Part shown: positions 19,604 through 28,839 of the stretch, piece by piece
Layout: every line of letters starts with the position of its first letter
Position numbering within the stretch: position 1 is the first letter of the stretch
NCBI GenBank assembly: GCA_027490755.1
Contig: JAIXXL010000047.1
Coordinates: 248,001 to 312,000, forward strand
DNA length: 64,000 bases
Source: Betaproteobacteria bacterium
Lineage (GTDB): Bacteria; Pseudomonadota; Gammaproteobacteria; Burkholderiales; UBA3065
Reading direction: 5' to 3'
Notes under the pieces: model-generated
Seen by the model: the letters and a program-made list of their open reading frames with translations, nothing else
Database searches by the model: none
Told to the model about the DNA's origin: nothing
Translations under genes and position numbers: made by a program

Positions 19604-20834
19604 GCGAGACCTCGCCGTCTTCATCCACCGCCCAGCAGACGATCCCGTTGAATTGGAACTCGCCGTGCCGGCCCCGCTCCGCCACCAGCGCCGAGCGCTC
19701 CGGCTGGCTGGCGCCGGTGTCGTCGGTCACCCGGCTCTTGAGCAGCGCGGCCTGGCCGCGCCACTGCCAGGCGATGCGGAAGCGCGTAAAACACTGCCGC
19801 TGCACCGGGCCATCGAGCGCCGCCTGCACCCAAGTCTTGCCACCATCGGCCGACACCTCGACCTTTTTTACTGCACCGCGCCCGCTCCACGCGAGGCCGC
19901 TGATCTGGTAGACGCCCTTGTCGCGCAGCAGCTGCCCCGGCGACGGGCTGGTGATCACCGATTTAGGCTCGATCACGAAGCTGAATTGCCGCGCCTTTCC
20001 GCTCGGTAGCAGGTCGGTGTAGCGGCCGGTCTCGAAGCGGCTCATGGCCGGCTCGCTGGCCAGCTCCAAGCGATGCAGCCACTTCACATGCGTCACGCCC
20101 TCCCAGCCGGGCACCACCAGGCGCATGGGGTAGCCCTGCTCGGGGCGCAGCCGCTCGCCGTTCTGCCAAAGCGCCAGCATGCAGTCGTCCATCGCCTTCT
20201 TCATGGGGATGGACAGGTGCAGGCCACCGGCGTCGGCACCCTCGGCGATCAGCCATGTCGCGCCCTTCTCCGCTCCAGCCTCCTCCAGCAGCAGCCGCAA
20301 CGGCACGCCGGTCCACTCGCTGCAGCTGGCCAGCCCGTGCATGGCACCGGCGCTGGTCTGGCGCGGCTCGGCGTTCCACAAGCTGTTGCTGTTGCCGCCG
20401 CACTCGATGAACAGCTGCCGGGTCACGCGTGGGTAGCGCAGCAGCTCGGCCACGGTCCAGGTCAGCGGTTTGCCGACACGACCGTGCAGGCCGAGCCGGT
20501 GCTGCGCTGGGTCGATGGCTGGCACGCCACCGTGGTGCCGCTCAAAGTGCAGCCCAGACGGCGTGATGATGCCCTCGAGGTCCTGCAGCGGCGTCCACGA
20601 CACGCCGTTGCCCGGCAGGTCGCGGTTGGCGGCGATGGCGCGTGCGGTATGTTTCTCGTGCGGCGACGGCTGGCCATACACGCCAAAACCGCCACCCGGC
20701 CGCGTCATCCCCGGCGGCAGATCGAGGCCAGCCAGCGCTGCAGGCGTGGCCACCAGCAGGCCCGCCCCGCCGGCCACAAAATGCCGTCGGCTCAGCAGGC
20801 CATTTCCATCTCGCGCAGTCATAAGTGAGAGCAT
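19590..20834 (-). CDS. soxC: SoxC-like sulfane/sulfite dehydrogenase molybdenum subunit
   Basis: The 414-residue protein belongs to the sulfite oxidase family. It has a Tat signal (SRRHFVAGGAGLLVATPAAL), the SoxC-type segment GLHFERHHGGVPAIDPAQHR, the molybdenum-ligand cysteine in LFIECGGNSNS and the substrate-pocket stretch RPEQGYPMRLVVPGWEG. The C-terminal third is the dimerisation domain. With the adjacent cytochrome it forms a two-gene SoxCD-like or SorAB-like unit that oxidises a sulfane sulfur or sulfite in the periplasm. No soxABXYZ genes are nearby, so the substrate is undecided. Confidence 0.8.
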   Translation of the reverse strand: MLSLMTARDGNGLLSRRHFVAGGAGLLVATPAALAGLDLPPGMTRPGGGFGVYGQPSPHEKHTARAIAANRDLPGNGVSWTPLQDLEGIITPSGLHFERHHGGVPAIDPAQHRLGLHGRVGKPLTWTVAELLRYPRVTRQLFIECGGNSNSLWNAEPRQTSAGAMHGLASCSEWTGVPLRLLLEEAGAEKGATWLIAEGADAGGLHLSIPMKKAMDDCMLALWQNGERLRPEQGYPMRLVVPGWEGVTHVKWLHRLELASEPAMSRFETGRYTDLLPSGKARQFSFVIEPKSVITSPSPGQLLRDKGVYQISGLAWSGRGAVKKVEVSADGGKTWVQAALDGPVQRQCFTRFRIAWQWRGQAALLKSRVTDDTGASQPERSALVAERGRHGEFQFNGIVCWAVDEDGEVSHVYA

Positions 20835-20993
20835 AGCCTCGCCAAGTCACCCGCAACCGCCACGGGCGGACCCCGTCGGGTGTCCTTTTCGAACCGACCT
20901 CGCGCAGCGGGGAGCGAGAACAAGTGACGCCCGAGGTAGTGGACCGCCCAGTAGCAGAGGTCCATCAATCTGGCGAGGTAGAATCGCCGCGCC

Positions 20994-21069
20994 GCCCTCG
21001 TAGCTCAGTGGATAGAGCGACCGCCTCCTAAGCGGTAGGTCACAGGTTCGATTCCTGTCTTGGGCGCCA
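20994..21069 (+). tRNA. tRNA-Arg (CCU) with two acceptor-stem mismatches
   Basis: The D, anticodon and T arms are perfect: anticodon stem ACCGC/GCGGT with loop CTCCTAA (anticodon CCT), T stem ACAGG/CCTGT, and an encoded CCA. The acceptor strands are GCCCTCG (20994-21000) and CTTGGGC, which pair at positions 1-4 and 7 but leave T-T and C-T mismatches at 5-68 and 6-67. It may still be functional, or the 3' strand may have been replaced by recombination. Confidence 0.85.
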
Positions 21070-21075
21070 CGCCCT

Positions 21076-22158
21076 CTAATTGCCGGCGCGCCGCGTCTCC
21101 ATGTTGGGCTTGAGCGCTTGCCCGCTGGCGCGTTTGGCTGCGATCTCATCCACCGTCTGCTCGATGGCGATAAACCGCCGCGAGGTGGCCGGGTGGCTGG
21201 CCGAATGGTTGTTGCGGATGTTGGCCGGATGCTCGGCGGCCATGCGACGCCAGAAATCGGCGGCGCCCGCCGTGTCGATGCCGGCGCGCTCAAGCAGGTA
21301 GACACCGACGTAATCGGCCTCGGCCTCGAACTCCTGTGAATATGCGCTCGCGGCCATGTTGCTGAAGGCACCGCGCGTGTTCACGCCGCCAGCTGCCGCG
21401 AGCAGGTCGAGCACCAGACCCAGCCCGGCGTTGGTCTTCTTCTTGCTGATGTGCGACATCAGGTTGTGCGCCAGCTCGTGGCCCAGCACCAGGGACAGTT
21501 CCTGGTCGTCCTGGGCGAAGCGCATCATGCCGCGCGTGATGTACATGGCCTTGCCATCGGCAAAGGCGTTCACCTCGTTGCCGTCGACGACATAGGCCGG
21601 GTAGCCGCATGCGCGCTGCGTCTCCAGCTGCAGCCGCACATCGCGATCGCCGCGCAGCAGGTCGATCGACCACTCGCCCTGACGCGCCGCAGCCACCATG
21701 GACTGCTGCCAGACCTGCGGCGCGGTGCGGTCCAGCGGCAGGTTCACACCGTTCACGCGCCGCACCTCGTCGCCGATACGAATACCGGCGCGCGCCGCCG
21801 GGCTGTCCGGTGCCACCGCGATGACCTCGGCCCGCAGCCCCAGCCCGATCGACTCGGCAGCAGCCCTGAATTCCTTGTTGATGCCGCCGCCGAACCACAG
21901 CAGCACACCCGGGTCGGCCGCCACCACGTCACCGCACAGGTCAGCGTTGGCCACCAGAAGCGGGCGCGTCAGACGCCAGACACGCTTCTGCTGGTCGTTG
22001 AAGCTGCGGATGGCCAGCTGCTGCTGCCGATTCGACTCAGCCACCTCGGCGCCGCTGTCGATGCGAACCCGCTGAGTGACCGGCGCCGCGCAGGCGGCCA
22101 GCAGCAGTGGCAGCAGGGCCGCCAGCAGAAGACGGCCCGAGCGCAAACGGCTAAACAT
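21076..22158 (-). CDS. M48-family metalloprotease lipoprotein with PDZ domain
   Basis: The 360-residue protein has a lipoprotein signal (LLPLLLAACAAP, lipobox cysteine at 23). A PDZ-like segment, EVIAVAPDSPAARAGIRIGD, spans about 110-130. The zinc-protease motif HELAH lies at residues 227-231, with a downstream glutamate in EFEAEADYVG as third ligand. It is probably attached to the outer or inner membrane and active in the periplasm on damaged envelope proteins, as BepA and LoiP are, although here combined with a PDZ domain. Its start overlaps the end of the prolyl hydroxylase gene by eight bases. Confidence 0.85.
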   Translation of the reverse strand: MFSRLRSGRLLLAALLPLLLAACAAPVTQRVRIDSGAEVAESNRQQQLAIRSFNDQQKRVWRLTRPLLVANADLCGDVVAADPGVLLWFGGGINKEFRAAAESIGLGLRAEVIAVAPDSPAARAGIRIGDEVRRVNGVNLPLDRTAPQVWQQSMVAAARQGEWSIDLLRGDRDVRLQLETQRACGYPAYVVDGNEVNAFADGKAMYITRGMMRFAQDDQELSLVLGHELAHNLMSHISKKKTNAGLGLVLDLLAAAGGVNTRGAFSNMAASAYSQEFEAEADYVGVYLLERAGIDTAGAADFWRRMAAEHPANIRNNHSASHPATSRRFIAIEQTVDEIAAKRASGQALKPNMETRRAGN

Positions 22159-23143
22159 AGGCGCCTGCGCGGATCCAGCGCGTGGCGATCCACTTCACAC
22201 CCGCAGTGACCGGGCTGCCGCCGTGCAGCGACTGCGGCTGCAGCGCGCCCTCGCGGGTGATCGAGGCGAACATCAGCGCGGCGCCCTTCTCCGGCAGGAA
22301 CTCGAGGCCCAGTTCGGGGAAGATGGTCCCGCCGCCGCCATCCACATCGTTGAGGTACAGGATGATGGTCAGCAGCCGCTGTCCGCCATGTTTCAGCTGC
22401 AGGGCACAGCCCGGGGTGGCCGGGTCGAAGTAATCAAAGTGCGGCCGGTACTCGCCACCGACCCGGTAGTGCAGGATCTGCAGGCCCTCGCCATTGGGTT
22501 CCGGCACGCCCGACAGCACCGCCAGACGCTGCTCCACCGCCGCCACCACCGGGTTGGCGGCGCGCTCGAAGTGGGTGCCGAAGCTGCTGCGCCGGTGGTC
22601 GGGCACGAACTGGCCGGTGGTCGGGTCGACCACCGTCGAGCTACGGATGCGCGCCGCCGAGGCCTCGACCATGGCGTCGCACTCTTCGTGCGACAGCACA
22701 TTGCGCAGGTAGAAGATACCGTTTCGGGCGTTGCGTCCGGCGATCTGCGCGAAGCGGTCGCCCAGGTTCACGCGCGTGGCGCCGGCCAGCTCGTCGCAGC
22801 GCGCCCACCAGGCCTCAAGCGAGGACTTGCCGCTGTGGTCGGCCAGCGTTAATGCGCAGCAGGCGTCGCGACCGGCTGTGGCGACGCCACCCACCAACAC
22901 CGCCTCTGCCGGGCTGGCGCCATCGCCGGAGGCGTCGACAGCCACGCGACCAGATGCGGTGACCGCAGCCGCCGGCGCCGAAGGCTGCCAGCTGCCGCCG
23001 CTGCGCTGGCGCAAGTAGTCGATGGCGAACGTGGACTCGTAGCCGGCATGCAGCAGCGACTCGTGCAGCTGGTCGAGCGTGCAGCCACGGTCCAGGTTCA
23101 GCGTTAACCAGTCGTCGAGTTCGCGGGATGCAGCCTGGACCAT
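22151..23143 (-). CDS. 2OG-Fe(II) oxygenase, prolyl 4-hydroxylase-like
   Basis: This 330-residue protein has a P4H-type catalytic half. His235 and Asp237 occur in RPHFDYFDP, His307 in LHGGSP, and a basic residue follows in GVKW, which binds 2-oxoglutarate. The N-terminal 100 residues resemble a separate helper region and contain LDDWLTLNLDRGC. Bacterial members hydroxylate proline in translation factors or other proteins. It is translationally coupled to the M48 protease gene downstream. The target is unknown. Confidence 0.8.
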   Translation of the reverse strand: MVQAASRELDDWLTLNLDRGCTLDQLHESLLHAGYESTFAIDYLRQRSGGSWQPSAPAAAVTASGRVAVDASGDGASPAEAVLVGGVATAGRDACCALTLADHSGKSSLEAWWARCDELAGATRVNLGDRFAQIAGRNARNGIFYLRNVLSHEECDAMVEASAARIRSSTVVDPTTGQFVPDHRRSSFGTHFERAANPVVAAVEQRLAVLSGVPEPNGEGLQILHYRVGGEYRPHFDYFDPATPGCALQLKHGGQRLLTIILYLNDVDGGGGTIFPELGLEFLPEKGAALMFASITREGALQPQSLHGGSPVTAGVKWIATRWIRAGAYV

Positions 23144-23238
23144 GGCAGGATGACCGATGAATCTAATTGCAGTTGGTGCATTCTAACGGCCGCGCCGACT
23201 GCCGGCCCAGCACCCACCGCAAACAGGATCCCCCTCGC

Positions 23239-24000
23239 ATGGACTTCACCTGGCTCTCCGACCCACACGCCTGGGTCGCACTCGCCACCCTCACCGCCCT
23301 CGAGGTGGTGCTCGGCATCGACAACATCATCTTCATCTCGATCCTGGTCGGCCGCCTGCCGCCTGAGCGGCGCGATGCCGCGCGCCGCGCCGGTCTGGCA
23401 CTGGCCATGGTCAGCCGGCTGGCGCTGCTGTTCACGCTGTCGTGGATCATGCGCCTGACCACACCGCTGTTCGAGTTGCTGGGCCAGGGCATCTCCGGGC
23501 GTGACCTGATCCTGCTCAGCGGCGGACTGTTCCTGATCTGGAAGGCCACCCACGAGGTGCACGGCGCGCTGGAGGGCGAGGAGCCCGCCGAGGGGAGCCC
23601 TGGCGCTACCGCGCGTGCCGGCTTTGCCGCCACTCTGGTGCAGATCGCCATCATCGACGTGGTCTTCTCGCTGGACTCGGTGATCACCGCCGTCGGCCTG
23701 GTCGACCAGATCAGCGTCATGGTCACCGCCATCGTCCTTACCGTGGCGCTGATGATGGTGGCCGCCAAGCCGATCGGCGAATTTGTCGACCGCCACCCCA
23801 CGGTGAAGATGCTGGCGCTGTCGTTCCTGATCCTGGTCGGCATGGCGCTGGTGGCCGAGGGTGCCGGTTTCCATATCCCGAAGGGCTACATCTACTTCGC
23901 CATGGCCTTCTCGGTGGGGGTGGAGGTGCTCAACATCCGCGTCCGCACCCGCCGCAAGGCGGTCCAGCTGCGCAAGCCGGACGCGCCGGCAGGGGGCTGA
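23239..24000 (+). CDS. TerC-family integral membrane protein
   Basis: This 253-residue protein has seven or so membrane helices and the TerC/Alx signatures: LEVVLGIDNIIFISILVGRL near residue 20 and DVVFSLDSVITAVGLVDQI near residue 140, each with conserved acidic residues in the membrane. Members are implicated in manganese export and metal homeostasis. The start is ATG 23239; the in-frame codon at 23167 would extend into the promoter region. It converges with the decarboxylase at 24011, 10 bases apart, and is divergent from the prolyl hydroxylase. Confidence 0.88.
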   Translation: MDFTWLSDPHAWVALATLTALEVVLGIDNIIFISILVGRLPPERRDAARRAGLALAMVSRLALLFTLSWIMRLTTPLFELLGQGISGRDLILLSGGLFLIWKATHEVHGALEGEEPAEGSPGATARAGFAATLVQIAIIDVVFSLDSVITAVGLVDQISVMVTAIVLTVALMMVAAKPIGEFVDRHPTVKMLALSFLILVGMALVAEGAGFHIPKGYIYFAMAFSVGVEVLNIRVRTRRKAVQLRKPDAPAGG

Positions 24001-24010
24001 GCGCGTCCGG

Positions 24011-25255
24011 CTAGTCGACGATTCGCGTGACCGGCCCGGCCAGCCCGTTGAAGGCGCTAGCCCGGCTCTGCGCATAGGCCGCAGCGCCGTCGATGGCCAG
24101 CCAGTCGCCCTCGTTGATGCCGGCCGGCAGCAGCCACTCGCCCGGCAACACGTCGGCGCCGTCGCAACTGGGCCCGGCGATGCGCCAGGCCACCCGCGCG
24201 CCGCTGCCGCGCAGCGCCCGGATGCGGTAAGGGATGCCGCGGCTGGACTCGATGAGGCCGTTGTGCAGACCGCACTCCAACTGCAGCCAGCGCGCGCCAC
24301 GGTGCGTGCGCGCCGCCGTCACCCGCGTCAGCAGCACGCCGGCGCTGGCCACCAGGTAGCGGCCAGGCTCGGCCAGCAGCTGCACGTCCGGCGGCAGCTG
24401 CGCCAGCGCCGGCACCAGAGCGGCGCCGATGCCCTCGATGCTGGGCGCTTGCGGGCCATTGGTTGCTGTGCCGGCGGCATCTGCCGTGGCCACCACAGGC
24501 CCGCAGTTGCCGTCGAGCTCGGGCGGGAAACCGCCGCCCAAGCTCAGCACCTGCGCCGGGTGGCCTGCCACGCGCAGGGTGCGTAGCGCGTCGTCGGCTG
24601 CGGCGACGCCGCGTACCCAGGCCTGCGGGTCGGTGCAGTGCGACCCGACGTGGAAACAAACGCCAACGATATCCGCACCGTGCCTGGTCGCCGCGGCGGC
24701 GATGGCTGGCAACGCTTCGGGAGTCGCACCGAAGGTGTCGCGCATGGGCCACCACGCTCCCGCCGCACAACCCGATGCGACATCGCCAAGCGGCACCGCC
24801 AGCCGCAGCAGCAGGCGCGCACCCGGCGCGGCCTGCGCAGTGCGCACCACCTCCTCGGGTGAATCGGCCGCGAACAGCTCCACGCCAGCCGCGTACAGCG
24901 CCGCCGTCTGCGCCGAAGCCCGTACCGGGTTGCCGCACAGCAGACGGTCTGCCGCCACCGGCACGCCGGCCAGCGCCGGCAGCTCGCCCGCCGAGGCCAG
25001 CTCGAAACCGCAGCCAGCCTGCGCCAGCGCCAGCAGCAGCGGCTGCTCGCCGCAGGCCTTCATGGCGTAGTGAACGCTTGCACCGGGCAGCGCCTCGCGT
25101 AGACGCGCCAAGGCTCGCAGCGCCCCGCTGCGTGAGATGAGGACGAGCGGCCCGGGCCCGGCCTGGGCGATGGCACGCGCCACCGACTCCGCGCCGGGTC
25201 GCAGGGGCACCGCACACGGTGCCGCAGCGGCGGCAGGCCGCGCCACGGATGTCAC
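24011..25255 (-). CDS. Fold-type III PLP decarboxylase (ornithine/diaminopimelate decarboxylase family)
   Basis: The 414-residue protein has the alanine-racemase-like fold. PLP-binding Lys66 is in HYAMKACGEQP, FHVGSHC contains the conserved His, LGGGFP is the phosphate-binding glycine loop, and EPGRY and GPSCDGADVL complete the two-subunit active site. GPSCDG favours ornithine or lysine decarboxylase over diaminopimelate decarboxylase. GTG 25255 is proposed as start, 7 bases after the stop of the large decarboxylase gene, so the two form an operon. It would feed polyamine synthesis. Confidence 0.8.
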   Translation of the reverse strand: MTSVARPAAAAAPCAVPLRPGAESVARAIAQAGPGPLVLISRSGALRALARLREALPGASVHYAMKACGEQPLLLALAQAGCGFELASAGELPALAGVPVAADRLLCGNPVRASAQTAALYAAGVELFAADSPEEVVRTAQAAPGARLLLRLAVPLGDVASGCAAGAWWPMRDTFGATPEALPAIAAAATRHGADIVGVCFHVGSHCTDPQAWVRGVAAADDALRTLRVAGHPAQVLSLGGGFPPELDGNCGPVVATADAAGTATNGPQAPSIEGIGAALVPALAQLPPDVQLLAEPGRYLVASAGVLLTRVTAARTHRGARWLQLECGLHNGLIESSRGIPYRIRALRGSGARVAWRIAGPSCDGADVLPGEWLLPAGINEGDWLAIDGAAAYAQSRASAFNGLAGPVTRIVD

Positions 25256-25262
25256 CGGCGTA

Positions 25263-27512
25263 TCAGCCGCCGGCGCGCACGCAGTCGACGTAGTAGTCGA
25301 TCGCGCCGTTGCCGTTCTCGTCCTTGACCAGGCCGTGGATGTCGGTCTCGAAGCCGGGGAAGCGCGCGTTGAAGTCGCGCGCAAAACGCAGGAAGCGGAC
25401 GATCGTGGCGTTGAAGCGCTCACCCGGGATCAGCAGCGGGATCCCCGGCGGATACGGCGTCAGCAGCACGCTGGTGATGCGCCCCTCAAGCTGGTCCACC
25501 GGCACCCGCTCGATCTCGCGGTGCGCCATCTTGGCGAAGGCGTCGGCCGGCTTCATCGCTGGCACCATGTCGGACAGGTACATCTCGGTGGTCAGGCGCG
25601 CGATGTCGTTCTCGCTGTAGACCGAGTGGATCTGCTGGCACAGGTCGCGCAGGCCGACGCGCTCGTAACGCGGGTGCTTCTGCACGAACTCGGGCAGCAC
25701 GCGCCACAGCGGCTGGTTGCGGTCGTAGTCGTCCTTGAACTGCTGCAGCGCCGCCACCAGCGTGTTCCAGCGGCCCTTGGTGATGCCGATGGTGAACATG
25801 ATGAAGAAGCTGTACAGGCCGGCCTTCTCGACGATCACGCCGTGCTCGGACAGGTACTTGGTGACGATGCCCGCAGGGATGCCCCAGTCGGCGAAGTCGC
25901 CGTCCACATCCAGGCCCGGGGTGATGATGGTGGCCTTGATCGGGTCGAGCATGTTGAAGCCGTCGGTCATCTGGCCGAAGCCGTGCCAACGGTCGCCGGC
26001 CTTCAGCATCCACGCCTCGCGCTCCTCCAGGCCTTCCTCGGACAAGTCGTCCGGACCCCAGACCTTGAACCACCAGTCGGCACCCCACTCCTCGTCGACC
26101 TTGCGCATGGCGCGGCGGAAGTCCAGCGCCTCGGCCAGCGACTCCTCCACCAAGGCGGTGCCGCCTGGTGGCTCCATCATGGCGGCCGCCACATCCAGGC
26201 TGGCGATGATCGAGTACTGCGGGCTGGTCGAGGTGTGCATCAGGTAAGCCTCGTTGAACACGTCGCGATCGAGCTTCACGTTCTCTGCGTCCTGCACCAG
26301 GATCTGGCTGGCCTGCGACAAGCCGGCGAGCAGCTTGTGGGTGGACTGCGTGCTGAAGATCATCGAGTCCTTGCAACGCGGCCGGCCTTCCCCAATGGCG
26401 TGATAGTCGCCGTAGAAGTCGTGGAACGCTGCGTGCGGCAGCCAGGCCTCGTCAAAGTGCAGCACGTCGATCTCGCCGTCGAGCAGCTCTTTCAGCGTCT
26501 CAACGTTGTAGAGCACGCCGTCGTAGGTGCTCTGGGTGATGGTGAGGATGCGCGGCTTGGTGTTGCCCGACTCGCGCGCGAACGGGTTGGCGGCGATCTT
26601 GGCGCGGATGTTCTCGGGGCTGAACTCCGACAGCGGGATGGGCCCGATGATGCCGAAGTGGTTGCGCGTGGGCGTCAGGAAAACCGGGATGGCACCGCAC
26701 ATGATGATCGAGTGCAGCACGCTCTTGTGGCAGTTGCGGTCGACCACCACGATGTCGCCCGGCGCCACGCTGTTGTGCCAGACCATCTTGTTGCTGGTGC
26801 TGGTGCCGTTGGTGACGAAGTACAGGTGGTCGGCGTTGAAGATACGCGCCGCGTTGCGTTCCGAATCGGCCACCGGGCCGGTGTGGTCAAGCAGCTGGCC
26901 GAGCTCGTCGACGGCGTTGCAGACGTCCGCACGCAGCATGTTCTCGCCAAAGAACTGGTGGAACATCTGCCCCACCGGGCTCTTCAAGAACGCCACCCCG
27001 CCCGAGTGCCCGGGGCAATGCCACGAGTACGAGCCATCGGCGGCGTAATGCGTCAGCGCACGGAAGAACGGTGGCGCCAGCGAATCCAGGTAGGCACGCG
27101 CCTCTCGCACCACGTAGCGGGCGATGAACTCGGGCGTGTCTTCGTACATGTGGATGAAGCCGTGCAGCTCGCGCAGCACATCGTTGGGGATGTGGCGGCT
27201 GGTGCGCGTCTCGCCGTGCAAGAAGATCGGGATCTCGGCGTTGCGGTGGCGGATCTCGCTGACGAAGGTGCGCAGCTCGGTGATGGTCTCCTCTTCCTCG
27301 TTGGCCAGCTCCTCGTCGTCGATAGAGAGGATGAAGGCCGAGGCGCGGCTCTGCTGCTGCGCAAAGGCGGTCAGGTCGCCGTAGTTGGTGACACCGATCG
27401 CCTCGATACCCTCGGCCTCGATGGCCTTGGCCAGGTCACGGATGCCGAGTCCGGAGGCGTTCTCCGAACGGAAGTCTTCGTCGATGATGATGATCGGGAA
27501 TTTGAAGCGCAT
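25263..27512 (-). CDS. Fold-type I Orn/Lys/Arg decarboxylase
   Basis: This 749-residue enzyme has the three-part architecture of bacterial Orn/Lys/Arg decarboxylases: a flavodoxin-like N-terminal wing (residues 1-130), the PLP domain with Lys393 in STQSTHKLLAGLSQAS and an aspartate in LHFDEAWLPHAAF, and a C-terminal domain with TPYPPGIPLLIPGE. HCPGHSGGVAF near residue 168 is typical. It matches the arginine or lysine decarboxylases found in many proteobacteria. It is the first gene of a pair with the fold-III decarboxylase. Substrate preference cannot be read by eye. Confidence 0.9.
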   Translation of the reverse strand: MRFKFPIIIIDEDFRSENASGLGIRDLAKAIEAEGIEAIGVTNYGDLTAFAQQQSRASAFILSIDDEELANEEEETITELRTFVSEIRHRNAEIPIFLHGETRTSRHIPNDVLRELHGFIHMYEDTPEFIARYVVREARAYLDSLAPPFFRALTHYAADGSYSWHCPGHSGGVAFLKSPVGQMFHQFFGENMLRADVCNAVDELGQLLDHTGPVADSERNAARIFNADHLYFVTNGTSTSNKMVWHNSVAPGDIVVVDRNCHKSVLHSIIMCGAIPVFLTPTRNHFGIIGPIPLSEFSPENIRAKIAANPFARESGNTKPRILTITQSTYDGVLYNVETLKELLDGEIDVLHFDEAWLPHAAFHDFYGDYHAIGEGRPRCKDSMIFSTQSTHKLLAGLSQASQILVQDAENVKLDRDVFNEAYLMHTSTSPQYSIIASLDVAAAMMEPPGGTALVEESLAEALDFRRAMRKVDEEWGADWWFKVWGPDDLSEEGLEEREAWMLKAGDRWHGFGQMTDGFNMLDPIKATIITPGLDVDGDFADWGIPAGIVTKYLSEHGVIVEKAGLYSFFIMFTIGITKGRWNTLVAALQQFKDDYDRNQPLWRVLPEFVQKHPRYERVGLRDLCQQIHSVYSENDIARLTTEMYLSDMVPAMKPADAFAKMAHREIERVPVDQLEGRITSVLLTPYPPGIPLLIPGERFNATIVRFLRFARDFNARFPGFETDIHGLVKDENGNGAIDYYVDCVRAGG

Positions 27513-27665
27513 GACTGACCTCCGCCGAGGGGAGATGTGCGAGGCCGGCAGCTCCCGCCAGCGGCGGCAACTGCTCGGGAAAGGCGCGGATGATAGCGCA
27601 GCAAGCCGGCTGCCAATACCACCGTTTCCGTTGCGGGGTGCCCCAGCGCAACGGACCGGCGGAGA

Positions 27666-28637
27666 TCAGGACAGCACGTCGCGGGTGACGCGGTTGCGGC
27701 GAAGGATGACCTTGAGCTGCTTGAGCGCCTCGAGCTGGATCTGGCGCACGCGCTCACGTGTCAGGTGCATGCGGCTGGCAAGCTCTTCCAGCGTGTAGAC
27801 GTCGGCGTCGTAGAGGCCGTAGCGGTGGATGATGACCATGCGCTGACGCTCGTTGAGTTCGGCCAGCCAGTCGTGCAGGTGGTGCTCCAGTTCCTGCGTC
27901 TGCAGCAACACGTCGGGCGGCATGGCTTGGTCATCCGGCACCGCGTCGCCGATGCTCAAGGAAGAATCACCATCCAGCGGCGCGTCGAGCGAGGCCATGC
28001 GTTCGTTCAGCTGCAGGATGCGGCGCACCTCTTCGACCGGGCGCCCCAGCATATGGGCGACGTCTTCCGGACGCGGCTCCTCGCCGGTCTGCTGCTCGAT
28101 GTGACGCGCCGCCTTCAGCACGCCGTTGAGTTCCTTGATGACGTGCACCGGCAGGCGGATGGTACGCGCCTGGTTCATGATCGCGCGCTCGACGTTCTGC
28201 CGGATCCACCAGGTGGCGTAGGTCGAGAAGCGGAAGCCGCGGTGCGGGTCGAACTTCTCCAGGGCGTGGATCAGCCCCAGGTTGCCCTCCTCGATCAGGT
28301 CGAGCAGTGGCAGGCCGCGATTCATGTAGTGCTTGGCGATATTGACGACCAGACGCAGGTTCTGGCGGATCATCCGTTCCCGTGCGATGGGGTCGCCCTG
28401 AAGCACGCGACAAGCCAGCTCGAACTCTTCGGCCGGCTTGAGCAGCGGGCTGCGGCCGATCTCGTTGAGGTACATCTGCGTGGTGTCGCTGCCAAACTCC
28501 TCGGCAGCCGGGGAACGCTCCTCGACCTCGGTGACGGTCTCGCGAGAATCCTCAGCGTCGTCGGCCGAGGAGTCATCCTCGGGCCCACCCGCTTCTTCTT
28601 CCAGCTCAATATCCTCGGCCTGCAGGGGGTGGCGCAT
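27666..28637 (-). CDS. rpoS: RNA polymerase sigma factor RpoS
   Basis: This is a group 2 sigma-70 factor. Region 1.2 (TQMYLNEIGRSPLLKPAEEF), region 2 (DLIEEGNLGLIHALEKFDPH and RFSTYATWWIRQ), region 3 and region 4.2 (TLEELASRMHLTRERVRQIQ) are all present. ATG 28637 (MRHPLQAED) is chosen because AGGAG lies upstream; ATG 28676 or TTG 28682 are alternatives. The resulting 323 residues fit the family. It controls the general stress and stationary-phase response. It lies downstream of surE-pcm, as usual, but nlpD is missing from between. Confidence 0.92.
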   Translation of the reverse strand: MRHPLQAEDIELEEEAGGPEDDSSADDAEDSRETVTEVEERSPAAEEFGSDTTQMYLNEIGRSPLLKPAEEFELACRVLQGDPIARERMIRQNLRLVVNIAKHYMNRGLPLLDLIEEGNLGLIHALEKFDPHRGFRFSTYATWWIRQNVERAIMNQARTIRLPVHVIKELNGVLKAARHIEQQTGEEPRPEDVAHMLGRPVEEVRRILQLNERMASLDAPLDGDSSLSIGDAVPDDQAMPPDVLLQTQELEHHLHDWLAELNERQRMVIIHRYGLYDADVYTLEELASRMHLTRERVRQIQLEALKQLKVILRRNRVTRDVLS

Positions 28638-28839
28638 CGTTCCGGCGTCTCCTGTGTAGTCAATCGCCGGTGTCATGGACAAAACCGGACAATCTTTGTA
28701 ACACGAAACGCCCGGATAGTTTCCGTGCGAAGAAAAAATTCCCCAAGCGGCTTGTTCTGAAGGGATGGAGGCGGTCGCGGCTGGCGCCGCAGGGTCAAGA
28801 GCTTGTCTTGGACAGAGCCGGGCGATGACGCGGCTGGTC

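Noticed and set aside
25137..27518. A 793-residue plus-strand frame across the large decarboxylase
   Set aside because: It mirrors the decarboxylase codon for codon and has no start signal or family. The minus-strand gene has all PLP motifs.
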